NCBI RefSeq assembly: GCF_020740795.1
Contig: NC_067283.1
Coordinates: 128,622,568 to 128,686,567, forward strand
DNA: 64,000 nt
Reading direction: 5' to 3'
Source: Apus apus
Taxonomy: Eukaryota; Chordata; Aves; Apodiformes; Apodidae
The notes under the pieces are model-generated. The model saw only the letters and a program-made list of their open reading frames with translations. It searched no databases and was not told where the DNA came from. The translations under genes were made by a program, and so were the position numbers. Numbering within the stretch: the stretch's first letter is position 1; each line of letters starts with the position of its first letter. Shown piece by piece: positions 23,919 through 35,060 of this stretch.

Positions 23919-25592
23919 TATCTGTAAGTTGAAAAAGTCATTGTCGCACTTTTTGTCCCCCTTCCTTGTTTTAGAACTATTTTTTTTTTCATTGCTATGT
24001 GTAATAAGCCATAGTTAATATATGCTACTTAGCTTAATCTCTCTGAAATTCAGCTTTTCAGTATGAAAGAAAGGGAGCAGGGATAAAACTTGAAAATATA
24101 TGCACGGCACCTGAGCATACTTAGTGGATAAAGTATAAGATAGAACCGAAGGCAGGATTTGGTTCTGCTGTTGCCCTTGTGATGTGTGCATATCACATAG
24201 TCTTTCTCAACCTCTTTGTTCTTGTTATTCAAATTAGTTTGGTAGTTGGAACCACATACCGTTTTGTTGCTGTAAAATATCATAATGAAACACCAATTAT
24301 AAGCAAGATGCTCTGCAGAAAGAAATGGTGTTAAGATAAATTTCTTACATTTTGTTAGAGGATACTCACACTGCTGGAAGATATTTCAAGATTGATGAAT
24401 TCAGATTTTTGAGATGATATTGTCATTTCCCTGAAAATGTCAAACAAAGGACAAAATTTGAAATTTTTATGAAGTTTCTTTGCAGACGATTTGTGACTGT
24501 GTGAACAGTAAAATGTAATGGATAAACATTTTCACACCAGGTTTTATGTGGCTCCTTTCATAAGGGCTTTTGGGGCTTGAGGAAACTACAGTTAGAGAAG
24601 GACCTAAGAGTTTGGACAGTCAAAACAGAGGTGTCTGCTGGCCTGCTTCTCATTCTTGTAAGTCTTCAGATTAACTTTGGTTTGTACCTGTGGCTCCCAA
24701 AAAGCATTTTTAGGCAGAAATTGTCAAAGTATGGGAGATTCTGGTTATAATTTTTAAGGGTCTAGTCATGTTCCATTGGGTAGAGAGGTAAGCTATGGTT
24801 ACAAGCTATAGCTAGCTGCTTCTAGTTCTCCCATACTGGCATGGTCTGTAAACATCTTAAAAGGCAGATTTCCTAACCTCTCTTTGGTGCTATAAAAGGT
24901 AAGGTTGTTGCCGAAATGTAGCTATTGTCAATCTTCTCTGAATATTTCTGAGATCATAATATCAGTATTTTGAAGTGAAAGAATCTGCATCTGCAAGATG
25001 TTTCGAACTTGAGTGCCAAATACTGTTGTTTATTGAACAGAAAAAACTTTCAGGCTACGTATGGGATTAATAAAACCTATGGGTGAATGACAGAAATGTG
25101 GTGTAGACATTCCCTATTGTTCTCTCAATTTCTTGTGAAATAGTGCACAAGATGTCTTTGTCATGTGGTTCCAATAGTTCCTGCTTAGTTGCTTCACCAA
25201 TGAAAAGACACCTGGCAAAGGAATCTTCGGATTTGCCTTTGGTGATTTTATCCATGAGAGTTTATGTAAACATTCTCTTTAAAGCTCATTTGCTAGAGTT
25301 TTCAATCAATCTAAAACTTGAATGCAAACCCCATTCGTGTTTCTTAAATACCATTAGTTTTCACCATGAACAGAGCTAGGTTTGCAACTCAGACTATATC
25401 AACTCTCCTGATCTTTCTAATGCTTTTGGATTGTGGCTTCATTATTTCTTTTTTTTTTTTGGTCATTGCAATGGGGATAAAACCCTCCACCATCAAAATT
25501 ATTTTTGATAATTTGTATATTGAGTTATCCATAACTCTGAAAGACTTAAATGGATATTTTTATTTTTTTTTTTTGCTTTTAAGAAAGGAAAG

Positions 25593-25770
25593 GGCAGTGA
25601 GACACTGGAACAGGCTGCCCAGAGAAGTTGTGGATGCCCCCTCCCTGGAAGTGCTTAAGGCCAGGTTGGATGGAGTTTCTTGACGAACCCGGTCTAATGG
25701 AAGGTGTCCCCTGGAACTAGGTGATCTTTAAGGTCCATGCCAACCACAACCACTCTATGATTCCCTGATT
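25593..25770 (+). mobile_element. CR1 LINE 3' fragment
   Basis: This + strand fragment encodes the last residues of CR1 ORF2 ([17 protein letters not shown], then LDGVS) followed by the 3'UTR pattern ending in CTATGATT tail units near 25755-25765. It shares the EAPSLE/LDG type of C-terminus with the copies at 33465 and 35061 rather than the young FLCDVL type. It is 5'-truncated; no target-site duplication was noticed. Confidence 0.92.
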
Positions 25771-26828
25771 TTAGCAGCTACTTTTCAACCACTGACACAA
25801 AGTTCTTTGCACATATGTTGAAAAGGTAGCCCCCGATACTGGTAAACCTACAGTGTGTTCTGGATGTTGTGTTCAGCCAAAGGTCACTCACTTTGGTAGA
25901 ATGAGAAAATATGCAGTTGGAAGGTGTGGAATGACTGTCTTTACCACTGATTCTTTCCTTTTTGTCAAAGCTCTTGTAACTGAGAGTATTCTCTACTTTA
26001 TCATTGGTGGACACGTGTTCTGAAAGAGAGGGGATGACACTTTTCTTCTGGAATAACACATTAACCAGTTGGGAGTTGAGGACATTGAGTGGTTTAAATG
26101 AATAGGCAGTGGTCTCTGTGAGGGTGATGTTCCTGTACGTAGGTAATAGCTTTTTATTGTTGTGTTAGAATGTGACACAAGAGTGGCTTTGAAAGGAATC
26201 AGTGGTAGATTCTGCTCATGCTGAACCTGTGTCTGAAATTGTCTCTGATCAGCCAGAAAGGAAAGGCTGCTCTCCCTATGAAATGATGGACGGATTTGTC
26301 TAGTTAGGCAAAAAAAGAGTGACAGGCCACCAAATTTTTTCTACATACATATTTAACCAAGAATGATAAACAACATGCTTCATTTTTTCACTGGAAATAT
26401 TTTGTTGTGGGATGATGATTCATCATTGATCTTTGCTCTCTGCCAGTGGAACAACTCTCTTGGGAGGAAAATATAATCTATATATGTCTTATTTGTTTGA
26501 CAAGCCAAAAAAAAAAAAAAAAAAAAATCAGGAAATACAGTTCTGCTTTTGTTTCAGTGATTTAAAGTACATTTTCTAGCTTTTTATTCAGAGGAGCTGT
26601 TTGTAAACCTAGTCCAGAAAAATGCTGTTTTTATAAGCTTCAGGAGCATGTTTCATTTGGAGTGAATGAATTATTCCTTGCCAACAGACAGCTGTAAATA
26701 CATAAAACACTCAAGCTTTTTGAGGCATGGCTCAAATGCCAGCACAAAATCAATGATAAAAATCAATGCCTTATATGTGCAGTACTTTACTAAATCATTG
26801 AAAAAAAAATATTTCAGTGAGAGATAGA

Positions 26829-26912
26829 GGGTCAGATCCAGAGCAAATTGTCAGAAATAGTTTAGCTTCTATAGAGTTCTATTGATTTACTCCTGAGCTA
26901 GGTCTGGCCCAC
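26829..26912. repeat. Ancient hairpin-like interspersed repeat, degenerate
   Basis: The segment begins GGGTCAGATCC and ends GGTCTGGCCC, which are degenerate inverted repeats. Inside it carries GATTTACTCCTGAGCTAGG. This follows the layout of a family of old palindromic elements common in reptile and bird genomes, with GGCCAGATCC ends and a GATTTACACC arm. I know the pattern but cannot assign a family name with certainty. Confidence 0.45.
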
Positions 26913-27880
26913 TGCAGAAACTAAATTTAATATAACTGTATTTTTTCATGTATTTATTTATTAGTACTGAACATCATTGCATTTTCCACAACCGCAAAAG
27001 TGACTATATTCATGACAAATTCTTTACATACATAGAATATGTATTTGTGTCTGACATACAACAAAATTACACTTGACATTTATGAGCTCAGGATTGAGTT
27101 TTCCATTTAATTTTATGTAATTTATAAAACAAGTTCAGTTCTAAAGTTACACCACTGATTACAACTGCTAATTTGCATGAATGATTAGGATACCCTTTGT
27201 GAATTAGGAACTATAAATAATAATTGTAGCAAATAAGATCAGAAATCTGCTTTCTACATTGATCTGTTATGTAGGATAAACCATTTAGTATCACAGTTCC
27301 AATGTTTTATAAGTATATCTTAGGAAAGTATAAAATTACAAGTAGACATCACTATAGCTCTCTGCTATTGAATCATTACTAATAAATAGAGGACACTATT
27401 TAGAAATTGTTTCTTAATCTTTGTTCAGTGTCTCCTGTGTTTATCCCTGCACTCTGTTGCAGTACTGGGATTATGTGGTGCAAATGCTGTGGATTGCACT
27501 GCTGGGTGTGGAATTAATTGCAGAGTAAATTCTCTGGTATAGGTGAAAAGTCAGACTTTCAGAAATTATGACTATGATACTATTGACATTAGTTGCAGCT
27601 GATAGTGCTCATTATCTCTAGAAAATCAGGAAATAACTCAAGTGGAAATTAAAGTATGTTACATTATAAAAATTATCAGATTAATATTATTGCTAATGCT
27701 TTTTCTCAATTCCTGACACCGCACATTTGAAATTCTTTACTTAATACTTCATCAAGGTAATTGCCCTAATTTAATATCAGTCAGTCCAATCCTCATGAAA
27801 AATATCTATTAGGCTCAGTAATCATTTTCAGCCAAGTAAAAATTTCCGACTGCATCTTGTGTGCTTTTTTTCTTTTTTAG

Positions 27881-27899
27881 TGGAGCATCCCTTTCTAAG
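27881..27899 (+). other. Candidate 19-base microexon
   Basis: The 19 bases TGGAGCATCCCTTTCTAAG are preceded by a strong polypyrimidine tract and AG (27861-27880, GTGCTTTTTTTCTTTTTTAG) and followed directly by GTAAGTAA, giving the consensus junction AAG|GTAAGT. A possible branch region (CAGTAAT) lies about 60 bases upstream. Frame 1 has a stop (TAA). Starting one base in reads G-A-S-L-S-K, and starting two bases in reads E-H-P-F-L. The length is not a multiple of three, so skipping it would shift the frame, unless it is in a 5'UTR. It lies 22.9 kb after the first-exon donor at 4953 on the same strand. I cannot name the gene. Both splice signals are seen directly; that they are used is inference. 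Confidence 0.45.
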
Positions 27900-28327
27900 G
27901 TAAGTAACTTGGCTATTGTAATATTTTTAATTTTTTTTATTGTTTTCTCTCGTTAATAACTAATACTTCCTTTAATTTGCTTTCTGTCTGTGACACCTCA
28001 TTTATTATAGATTGCTGTAGCCTGTATTTAATACCTAGACCTGTTATTGTAGGGAATAAAGTAGTTAGGTCATACAGCAGTTCATACTATCAGGTGAGAA
28101 AGATGAAGCAAAGTAATTTATCCTGCATAAAAAGGAGTTATGAATCATGGCCAGCTGCTGTCTGTGCACAAGCAGTTAACATGGGTTTTCATGTTTTGTC
28201 AAACTTTTGAGATGGATTTTTGTTAGCAATATGAGAAAAACTGTGTCTATCCTTCAATTTACAAAGCTCATTGATTATATATTGAGACTAATCCCCAGAT
28301 AGGACATCACATGCCAAGGCATAGAAT

Positions 28328-28375
28328 GGGTGACTTTTTGAGGTCTCTGCTAATGTGCTTTCATGATTCTATAAT
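28328..28375 (+). mobile_element. Doubtful degenerate CR1 3' end
   Basis: TGACTTTTTGAGGTCTCTGC followed by ATGATTCTATAAT keeps the order of the CR1 3' terminus (gatcttt-gaggtccc, then ATTCTATG tail) but with many changes. Probably a very old copy, or a chance match. Confidence 0.35.
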
Positions 28376-31300
28376 TAAATTGAAGTAATGAATAACACAA
28401 TGCATTTTCATGTTTGATTAAAGATTATAGGCAGCCTGTTAAAATTCAACAACATATGAACATGTTTATATTTTATCTTCTACTTATTTGTGTATTCTGT
28501 TTATTTTTCTCTTCTGTCCATGTAGAATCACTTTTTTTTGGTAAAAGATCAGAAATACAGAATGTTATCAGTGTTAGATGTTTCACTTCATAAAATCAAC
28601 AATACCAACTAATATTACACTCAGGTACCTAAGACAACATTAATTAAATTTTGCCATGAAGAAGATCAGTATTTCTCAGCAAGGAAAAAATAGTTTGTGA
28701 TTAAAAGAACTGGAACCCTGTTGTCCTGTCATTCAGCATTCATGGTAATATCTAATTCAGTTATACCTTTGAACACCATGCAGTGTTATGAAATAAATGA
28801 ATATGTATCACGAGAAGGTGTTTTATTGTTAAATATATTTAAGTTTTGGAGTGTATAGTTTTCTGTTCCATTTGAAACAATGGAACTTGGATCACAATGA
28901 CATACCTGTATACATTAAAGAGGAACCAGTTTATTTATGGTTGTAGAGTGACTGAAAAAAACTGTTAAAAATTGAGACGATTCAGGGACCACTTTGAAAA
29001 CTGAGGAAGGCAAGTAATCCACAGTCATGATAAAACATTTTTCTTCATACCTGGCATTCATTCACAACAGCTATGTGTGACATTATTTGTGTAAAAGGGC
29101 ATACAGTTATCTTTGCCCTCCTTAAAGTGGTTCTCTGTGCCAGAGGGCTGCTCAAAAATTCCTTTTGCTGCCAGTAGCCAAGGAGTTATTACCACATTCA
29201 AAGACTGCCGTAAAGGCTGAGTCCTGTCCTATTTCCCCTGGCCATTCTCTGTACTAGTTGTGAGGAAGTGAAATTATGTGTCCCCTGCTCCAGCAGCTCA
29301 GCATCACTGTGGGATCTCTTCGCACTGTGCTCATCGCCCTTGAGTCCTGCTTTCTGCTGTTAGCACGCTGTGAAGCAACTGCAGTTCTCCAGAGCCTGGC
29401 TGTTGGATGTAGGTGAGCATTTATTCACAGCTGTAAAATAAGCCTTGTAAACACAAGTGTTAAACCTGAGAGAGAGAATTAAATCCTCATTTTGAGGTAG
29501 TTAAAGGTGAAGTTTCCATTAACCTCAGAGAGAGCCCGTGATTTTGTCTTGGCTGCATTGCAATGATCTGCATGTCTCAAGCTGCTTCTCTTCTAGACAG
29601 GCATATACTGGGGTCCATCTCTGTAGTGACAGATCCATTGGCCATATTAGTTTTGCTTATGCAAAACCAAAGTAAGCAAGATCTACAAGACTCCTACATG
29701 CAGAAATTTTGGGAGTGGCGTCATGTCTCAAGATGAATTGCTACAGCTGTCTCAAAACATGGCTTTTTGAAGAGGGAACATTTTTCACATTAGCTGTACT
29801 GAGCGAGTTGTTCTCTTTAGTGCTATAAAAACTTAATTTGTCTTGCTCAGATCTATGTTTTCTGAAGCACAGAATTCTTGTCATGGGCTTTTAATAACTG
29901 GACAATAATACAGCATTGCACTTCAGCAGATAAGGAGGACTTGAGTGTTGGGTCTTAGGTGAGTGAAACTCACTTTAGCTTTAAATAGGGATTGACTGAC
30001 AAATAAAATAATCTATATTTAATGAAACTGCTCTTTGAGAGGGGACAGGCCAAACTGCACAGTGGCTTTTTGTTGGCTGTAGAGTCAGCTGTATGAAGGC
30101 AAGGTAAGGTGACAGATTGAATGGCACCAGCAAAGCCATTATTGCTGTTGCTTTTCTGGGTCAGAACATAAGTCTAATAAAGGCAACAACTACTTTCACA
30201 GGGTATGAAATTGTAGTAGCCCTACTATAATCCCTGCTTTTATGGAGACAGGGAGAGTTGTTTATCACCAGCAAGTGAGAAGACCATGTTTACTAAGGCT
30301 GGGTGCAGAAGAGTGATCTTCATCTCTAAAGTAGCATTCAGGAGTCATGTAAATTTGCCAAATACACTCGAATTAGAGCTGTCATGTGTCTGTGACTGAA
30401 CAGGTGGAACTTGTGAACGAAGACCATGGCCTCCAAATGTCATTTGGAAAAGAATTCAGGTAGAAACAGAATGCCTACCTGGGAGAAGCAGCAGCATGAT
30501 ACTATAATTCCTTTCATTCTTTTGAATTTTCTGACACAATTTCTTCCTGTGGGTCTAAGGATGAGTTTTCCATTGAGTTCAGTAGGTATTAGGTGCCTCA
30601 GTTTTTGTACATAATCACTTTGAAACATTTAAAACCATACCTTCATCTAAATGTTTTCATCGCAATCAAATCAAGATAGGTATCCAGAAATGCAGATTAC
30701 CCAAATTAATGGATATTTTTAGATATTAAAATTGGTATAGAAGGTAATATACATGTGTAGTACAGTGCTGCACTGGAAATAATTAGAAAGGAAAACATGG
30801 GGCTTATTAAAAAGAATCATAAAGAGAGTAAGAAATTTGCAAATGAGCAGATGACAGGGGCATTAAATTGGGGTGTAGAGTGCTGCAGACAGTTCATAAA
30901 TGGAACTTTTCTAGAAATGGCCCTGAGATTTTTTTATTTTTTTTTTTAATAATTTGTTTTAGGGTAATAGCAATGCAGTTAAATGCCAAGTGAGGGTCAT
31001 TTATTAACATAGTTTTTCAACTGTAAGATTTCAGTCCTATCTATTTTGCTCTTATTAAATAGTTTGCCTCTGGTTAATTTTTGACTATTTTACAAGTCAC
31101 ATAACAAACCATGAAATAATCCAGACAACAAAAATAACTTACAAACAGCATTACTTTAAACATGAGTAAAGTAATATTCACTGAACTGTAAACCCCCAAA
31201 AGCAAAAATATGTGATGAAAGCTGAGAAATATTTCAACATTTATAAAACCAGCAGCCAACCTAAAAGGAGTTGAATCTTCTATAACAGATGCTGTCTTGT

Positions 31301-31659
31301 GATGGAAGATAGATTGGCCTGTGATCCTGAATAAACTTTGTCTCTAATTAGTATGCAAATCTCACCTGCTCCAGGGTTCTTTCTCTGAAAAACAATGATC
31401 TCTTTATTGTTTCTGTGTTTTCTGGTGACTAATCTCATCCAGAAAGTTTCTTTTTTATTCCAATTTTCTTCATACCTGTAATTTTTGAAGCTTGCTCTAC
31501 TATTTTGGGTCAATATTTTCTTCAAAGCACAAAGTTGAGACCTGTTAGCATTTCTGAAAATAAAAAAATCCTGAAAATAATCCAGATATTTAATAATCAA
31601 AATATTTTTGCTTAATCCTAAAGGAAAAAAATTATAAATTGCAACATATGCTTATTATG

Positions 31660-31830
31660 AGCACTGGAACAGGCTGCCCAGAGAGGTTGTGGAGTCTCCT
31701 TTGCTGGAGATATTTGAAACCCGTCTAGACGTGTTCGTGTGTGATGTACTCTAGGTGACCCTGCTCTGGCAGAGGTGTCGGACTAGATGACCTTTCGAGG
31801 TCCTTTCCAACCCCTAAGGTTCTGTGATTA
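31660..31830 (+). mobile_element. CR1 LINE 3' fragment, young subfamily
   Basis: Starts within the ORF2 codons for [13 protein letters not shown], runs in frame to the stop after LDVFVCDVL, then has the 3'UTR (CTCTAGGTGACCCTGCTCTG) and ends in degenerate TTCTGTGATT tail units. The C-terminal CDVL form and the 3'UTR match the copies at 12973 and 45452, so it belongs to the same or a close subfamily. It is only about 170 bases long because of 5' truncation. Confidence 0.93.
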
Positions 31831-33464
31831 TATATATGAAATAGATACAAAAAATATAACCATGAATATGGCTGGTGAATACAAATTTAATTAATCCTGT
31901 AAGCTTTTCAATTGATTAGCAGAATATTTAATACCAGAATGTTCAATAAAATACATAATGCCTCTAAAGTCCAATAGCATACCATCGAAAGTGGTGGTGC
32001 TTTCAACAGAAGCAGGATCACATCTTAGTCAATGTCATTGACAGGGAAATCACATCAGCACGTTATGAAGTATAGAAGTTTTCTAAATCTCTGTAAAAAT
32101 CTGAAAACAAAACAAAACAAAATTGCTTACACAAACCTGATTGCTCCTTTCCCTCTCTTTTTGCTGATGCTATTCCTCTGTGTGTCAGCATGGAACATAA
32201 ATGAGCAGCTGGACCTGATTCAGGATGTAGATCTCTTGAGGGATATATTCACTTCAACTTCAGACAACTTCTGAGATTCTTATTATCTTTTGAAAGAACC
32301 AGTGCTTTTCCTACATCCTAGATAGGAAAGTTAGTATTCTAAGCTTAAATGGTCAAATTCTCTGTAACCTGACTCCCCTCCACTGTGCATGTAGCCCTCT
32401 GGAACAGAATGAGTGTGTATGTACACACTCATGTGCACAGACACGCATGATCATGACCTCTGATGGCAGCTCCTGCATGTGTAGAGGCCTCTCCGAATGC
32501 AGTGGGTGACAAGACTGTACATTACAACTTAGGCTGTATGTATTTGTATGCAGTGATTTTCTATACCTGATATCAATAGGCAACAAGCTTATTTGGAGTG
32601 TCATATGGGTACTGTGGGACTATATTTGATGGAATAATCTCTCTCCTATGAATTGCATGGCATCGTTTAGCTATGCTTGTTCTATATGCATAATTCCTCT
32701 TTGGTGGCCTTGAAATAATGAAAAAGGAATTCATGACACCTGTATTTTATTTTCCAATTGTGTGCAGGGTGCATCCTTGGACAAGTCACTTAGATGCAGA
32801 TCCTGAAATGTTTCTGAGGCTCCAATTAATTCCAAAGGCAGCTTTAAAGGTTTGTTTTTAATCTTTCTAGCCTTTGATTTCCTCAGCTGTAAGACGAAAA
32901 TGTTATTATGAACATATCTCTGCAGGCCTTTGGAGACTCTTGGATGAACGGTCCTGTAAATATGTAAACCATTTTTAAAATTATTTTCTTATTGGCCACT
33001 AAAGGGAATTTTGCTTGGAATATAAGCATTTGGAACTACAGAGGTTTGCAATGTTTATCAGAATCAAGAAAGTTGCCCTACATATTTACGAAACTTATGA
33101 AAAAGAAGAACCAAACATAAATAATTCATGAAAATATTTAAAGTACATTTTTCCTAGTATTTTTATGTTATATTATTTTATTGGATGGGCAACACTACTG
33201 GAGCTCAGTTGAGAAACTGTGTTAATCTCCCAGGAATAGTGCTTCTTGATAAAAAGTAACTATAGGAAATTGTTTTTGCATTAGGGATTCACCTAATTCT
33301 AGTTCAGCACTCCAAGGTAGAACCAGCACTCTTGTTTGCTAAAGTCACAGAAATACATTACATGTGTCAAACTATAAAATTATCTGAGACAGAGAAGAGT
33401 AATAGGTCAAAAGAAGCTATAAGCCCAAATAGTCAAGAAAGACAAGGGTCTGCATCACCATTTC
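31831..33464. other. Intron-like non-coding DNA
   Basis: No gene or transposon recognised. A 24-base inverted repeat occurs at 32409-32432 within a GTGCA/CATG-rich patch (about 32385-32470). The ORFs at 32032-32274 and 32353-32604 have no recognisable domain. Confidence 0.6.
32409..32432. repeat. Near-perfect palindrome, 11-bp arms with 2-bp spacer
   Basis: The arm ATGAGTGTGTA (32409-32419) and its exact reverse complement (32422-32432) are separated by TG. A CATGATCATG palindrome follows at 32446-32455. Function unknown. Confidence 0.9.
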
Positions 33465-34103
33465 CAGAATAATTGAATGTATTGGGTTGAAAGGGACCTA
33501 AAAAGGTTATCTAGTCCAAGCCCCCTACAATAAGCAGGGACATCTCTAGCTAGAACAGATTGCTCAGAGCCCCATCAAGCCTGACCTTGATTGACTCCAG
33601 AGATGGGGCCTCCACCACATCTCTAGGCAACCTGTTCCAGTGATCCACCAACTTCATACTGAAGAACTTTTTCCTAATGTCCAACATAAATCTACCCTTC
33701 TCTAGCTTAAAACCATTAGCCCTTGTCCTATAATTACATGCCTTTGTGAACAGCTCTTCCCCAGCCTTCTTATAGGTCCCTTTCAGGTATTGGAAGGGAC
33801 CTATAATGTCCTCCCAAAGTCTTCTCCAGGCTGAACAACCCAACTCCATCAGCCTGTCTTTATGAAAGAGGTGCTCCTCTGATGATTTTTGTGGCCCTCC
33901 TCTGGACACACTCCAACAGGTCCACGTCCTTGTACTGGGTCCATGTCCTTGTACTGGGGGCTCCAGAGCTGGATACAGTACTCCAGGTGAGGTCTCACCA
34001 GGGCAGAGTAGAGGGACAGAATCACCTCTCTCAATCTGCTGGCTGCATTTCTTTTGATGCAGCCCAGGATGTGGTTGGCCTTCTGAGCTGCAATTGCACA
34101 TTG
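33465..34103 (-). mobile_element. CR1 LINE, 5'-truncated, with broken ORF2 C-terminus
   Basis: Reading the - strand, the fragment covers the end of ORF2. One frame has [19 protein letters not shown] and [20 protein letters not shown], corresponding to the part just after the reverse transcriptase core. Another frame carries the last third (EKGRFMLDIRKKFF, HWNRLPRDVVEAPSLE). The two are out of frame with each other, partly explained by the 19-base tandem duplication at 33921-33958. It is an older copy than the one at 45452. The 3' end at about 33465-33480 has decayed tail units, and the 5' junction coincides with an inverted repeat at 34093-34116. Confidence 0.93.
33921..33958. repeat. 19-bp tandem duplication inside a CR1 copy
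   Basis: The 19-base segments 33921-33939 and 33940-33958 differ at one base (TCCACGTCC versus TCCATGTCC). CR1 copies elsewhere in the window have a single copy of this region. Because 19 is not a multiple of three, the duplication shifts the ORF2 frame. Confidence 0.9.
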
Positions 34104-34116
34104 GTGAATGTGCAAT
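34093..34116. repeat. Inverted repeat at a CR1 5' junction
   Basis: The arm ATTGCACATT (34093-34102) and its exact reverse complement AATGTGCAAT (34107-34116) flank a GGTG spacer. Similarity to other CR1 copies (GCACATTG) ends in or next to the left arm, so the palindrome spans the truncation point. Confidence 0.9.
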
Positions 34117-35060
34117 GATCACTGTAATTTTGATTTGGGATATAAGAATGCAAAGAAATCGGTGGAAGCTTTGTGTTCAGCAACACATAAACATGAAGGA
34201 ATCAGTCTGTGCTCTTCAGTGCCAGCCAGTTAGATGGCAGGTCCTTTGCAGCTGTAATACACTGGCCCAGAGGAACGGGAGAGGGATACCATGTCTGGAG
34301 CAGTGTGCACTGCCCTGGGGGGTCCTGGTGCTGACTGGTTGCACAAGATCATGATGTGGAAGAGATTAATTTTTCCTGTCTCACTATCTTGCTTGCACCA
34401 GGTTAGCCATGTACAGCCTGTCTACATGGCCATTTTCCTGCTGTGTTCACCAGAAGGCCAAGTCAAATTTAGACTGGAAAGAGCCTATAGGTCGCCGGTT
34501 CATCAAGTCTTATTTTAAACACTCAAGTATTTGTTTTAATTTCAAAGTCTTTCTTAGGTGTGTTCAACAGAAATTCAGAGATAGCCAGGCTTTATGCAGT
34601 TTGAATTTCAGTTAAGCTTGGGTAAAGATTCTTAGCCAGAGAATGCCTAGACTGGTATGCATCACACTTGGCTCAGAGACAGTACTGTGCGCAACATGGG
34701 ATTGAGCACTGGGATTGCAAAAAGTCCTGCTGCAAGTGAGCTGTGTTGGATTCACATAATGAAAACTCCTCAGCTATGCTAGGTCACATATTAACAACGC
34801 ACTAAAGTTACATACATATAAAAGGATAATGGAAAGTACTTGTGGCAGAGATGAATAATCTTCATGTTCAAATCAGCAGAAGGAACTTGCTAGAGCTGGA
34901 GTCCAATTATAATAATGAAATATAGAGGACAACATTATGCATATTTATAGAAGTGTGGTATTATCTAATACCTGATATACTTCAGCTAAGCTATCTGAAA
35001 ATGCTTTGCAAACTGTTTACAAACTGGGAATGAAACTCAGACCTTTCAGATGAAGCACTA
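34104..35060. other. Non-coding DNA between two CR1 copies
   Basis: Nothing recognised. The overlapping + strand ORFs at 34094-34615 give cysteine-containing but unrecognisable peptides without splice context. The stretch from 34640 to 35060 is AT-rich. Confidence 0.6.

Larger units (their letters stand above)
20479..25592. other. Intron-like non-coding DNA
   Basis: No coding exon recognised. The stretch contains a doubtful CR1 remnant at about 21745-21850, a block with a 16-base perfect palindrome and homeodomain-like sites at 23300-23800, and a 39-base poly(A) at 23873-23911. The open frames are short and show no family resemblance. Confidence 0.6.
25771..31659. other. Intron-like non-coding DNA with a microexon candidate
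   Basis: AT-rich and without long coding frames. The stretch holds a 21-base poly(A) at 26507-26527, an enhancer-like block at about 26530-26790, a fossil hairpin repeat at 26829-26912, the 19-base exon candidate at 27881-27899, a doubtful CR1 end near 28328-28375 and a probable fossil repeat at about 30565-30605. A somewhat GC-richer zone at 29100-29420 contains nothing I recognise. Confidence 0.6.

Noticed and set aside
30083..30103. 21-base exon-like segment (acceptor GGCTGTAG, donor CAAG|GTAAGG) open for seven codons
   Set aside because: The polypyrimidine tract is short and interrupted by G. The signal is much weaker than at 27881.
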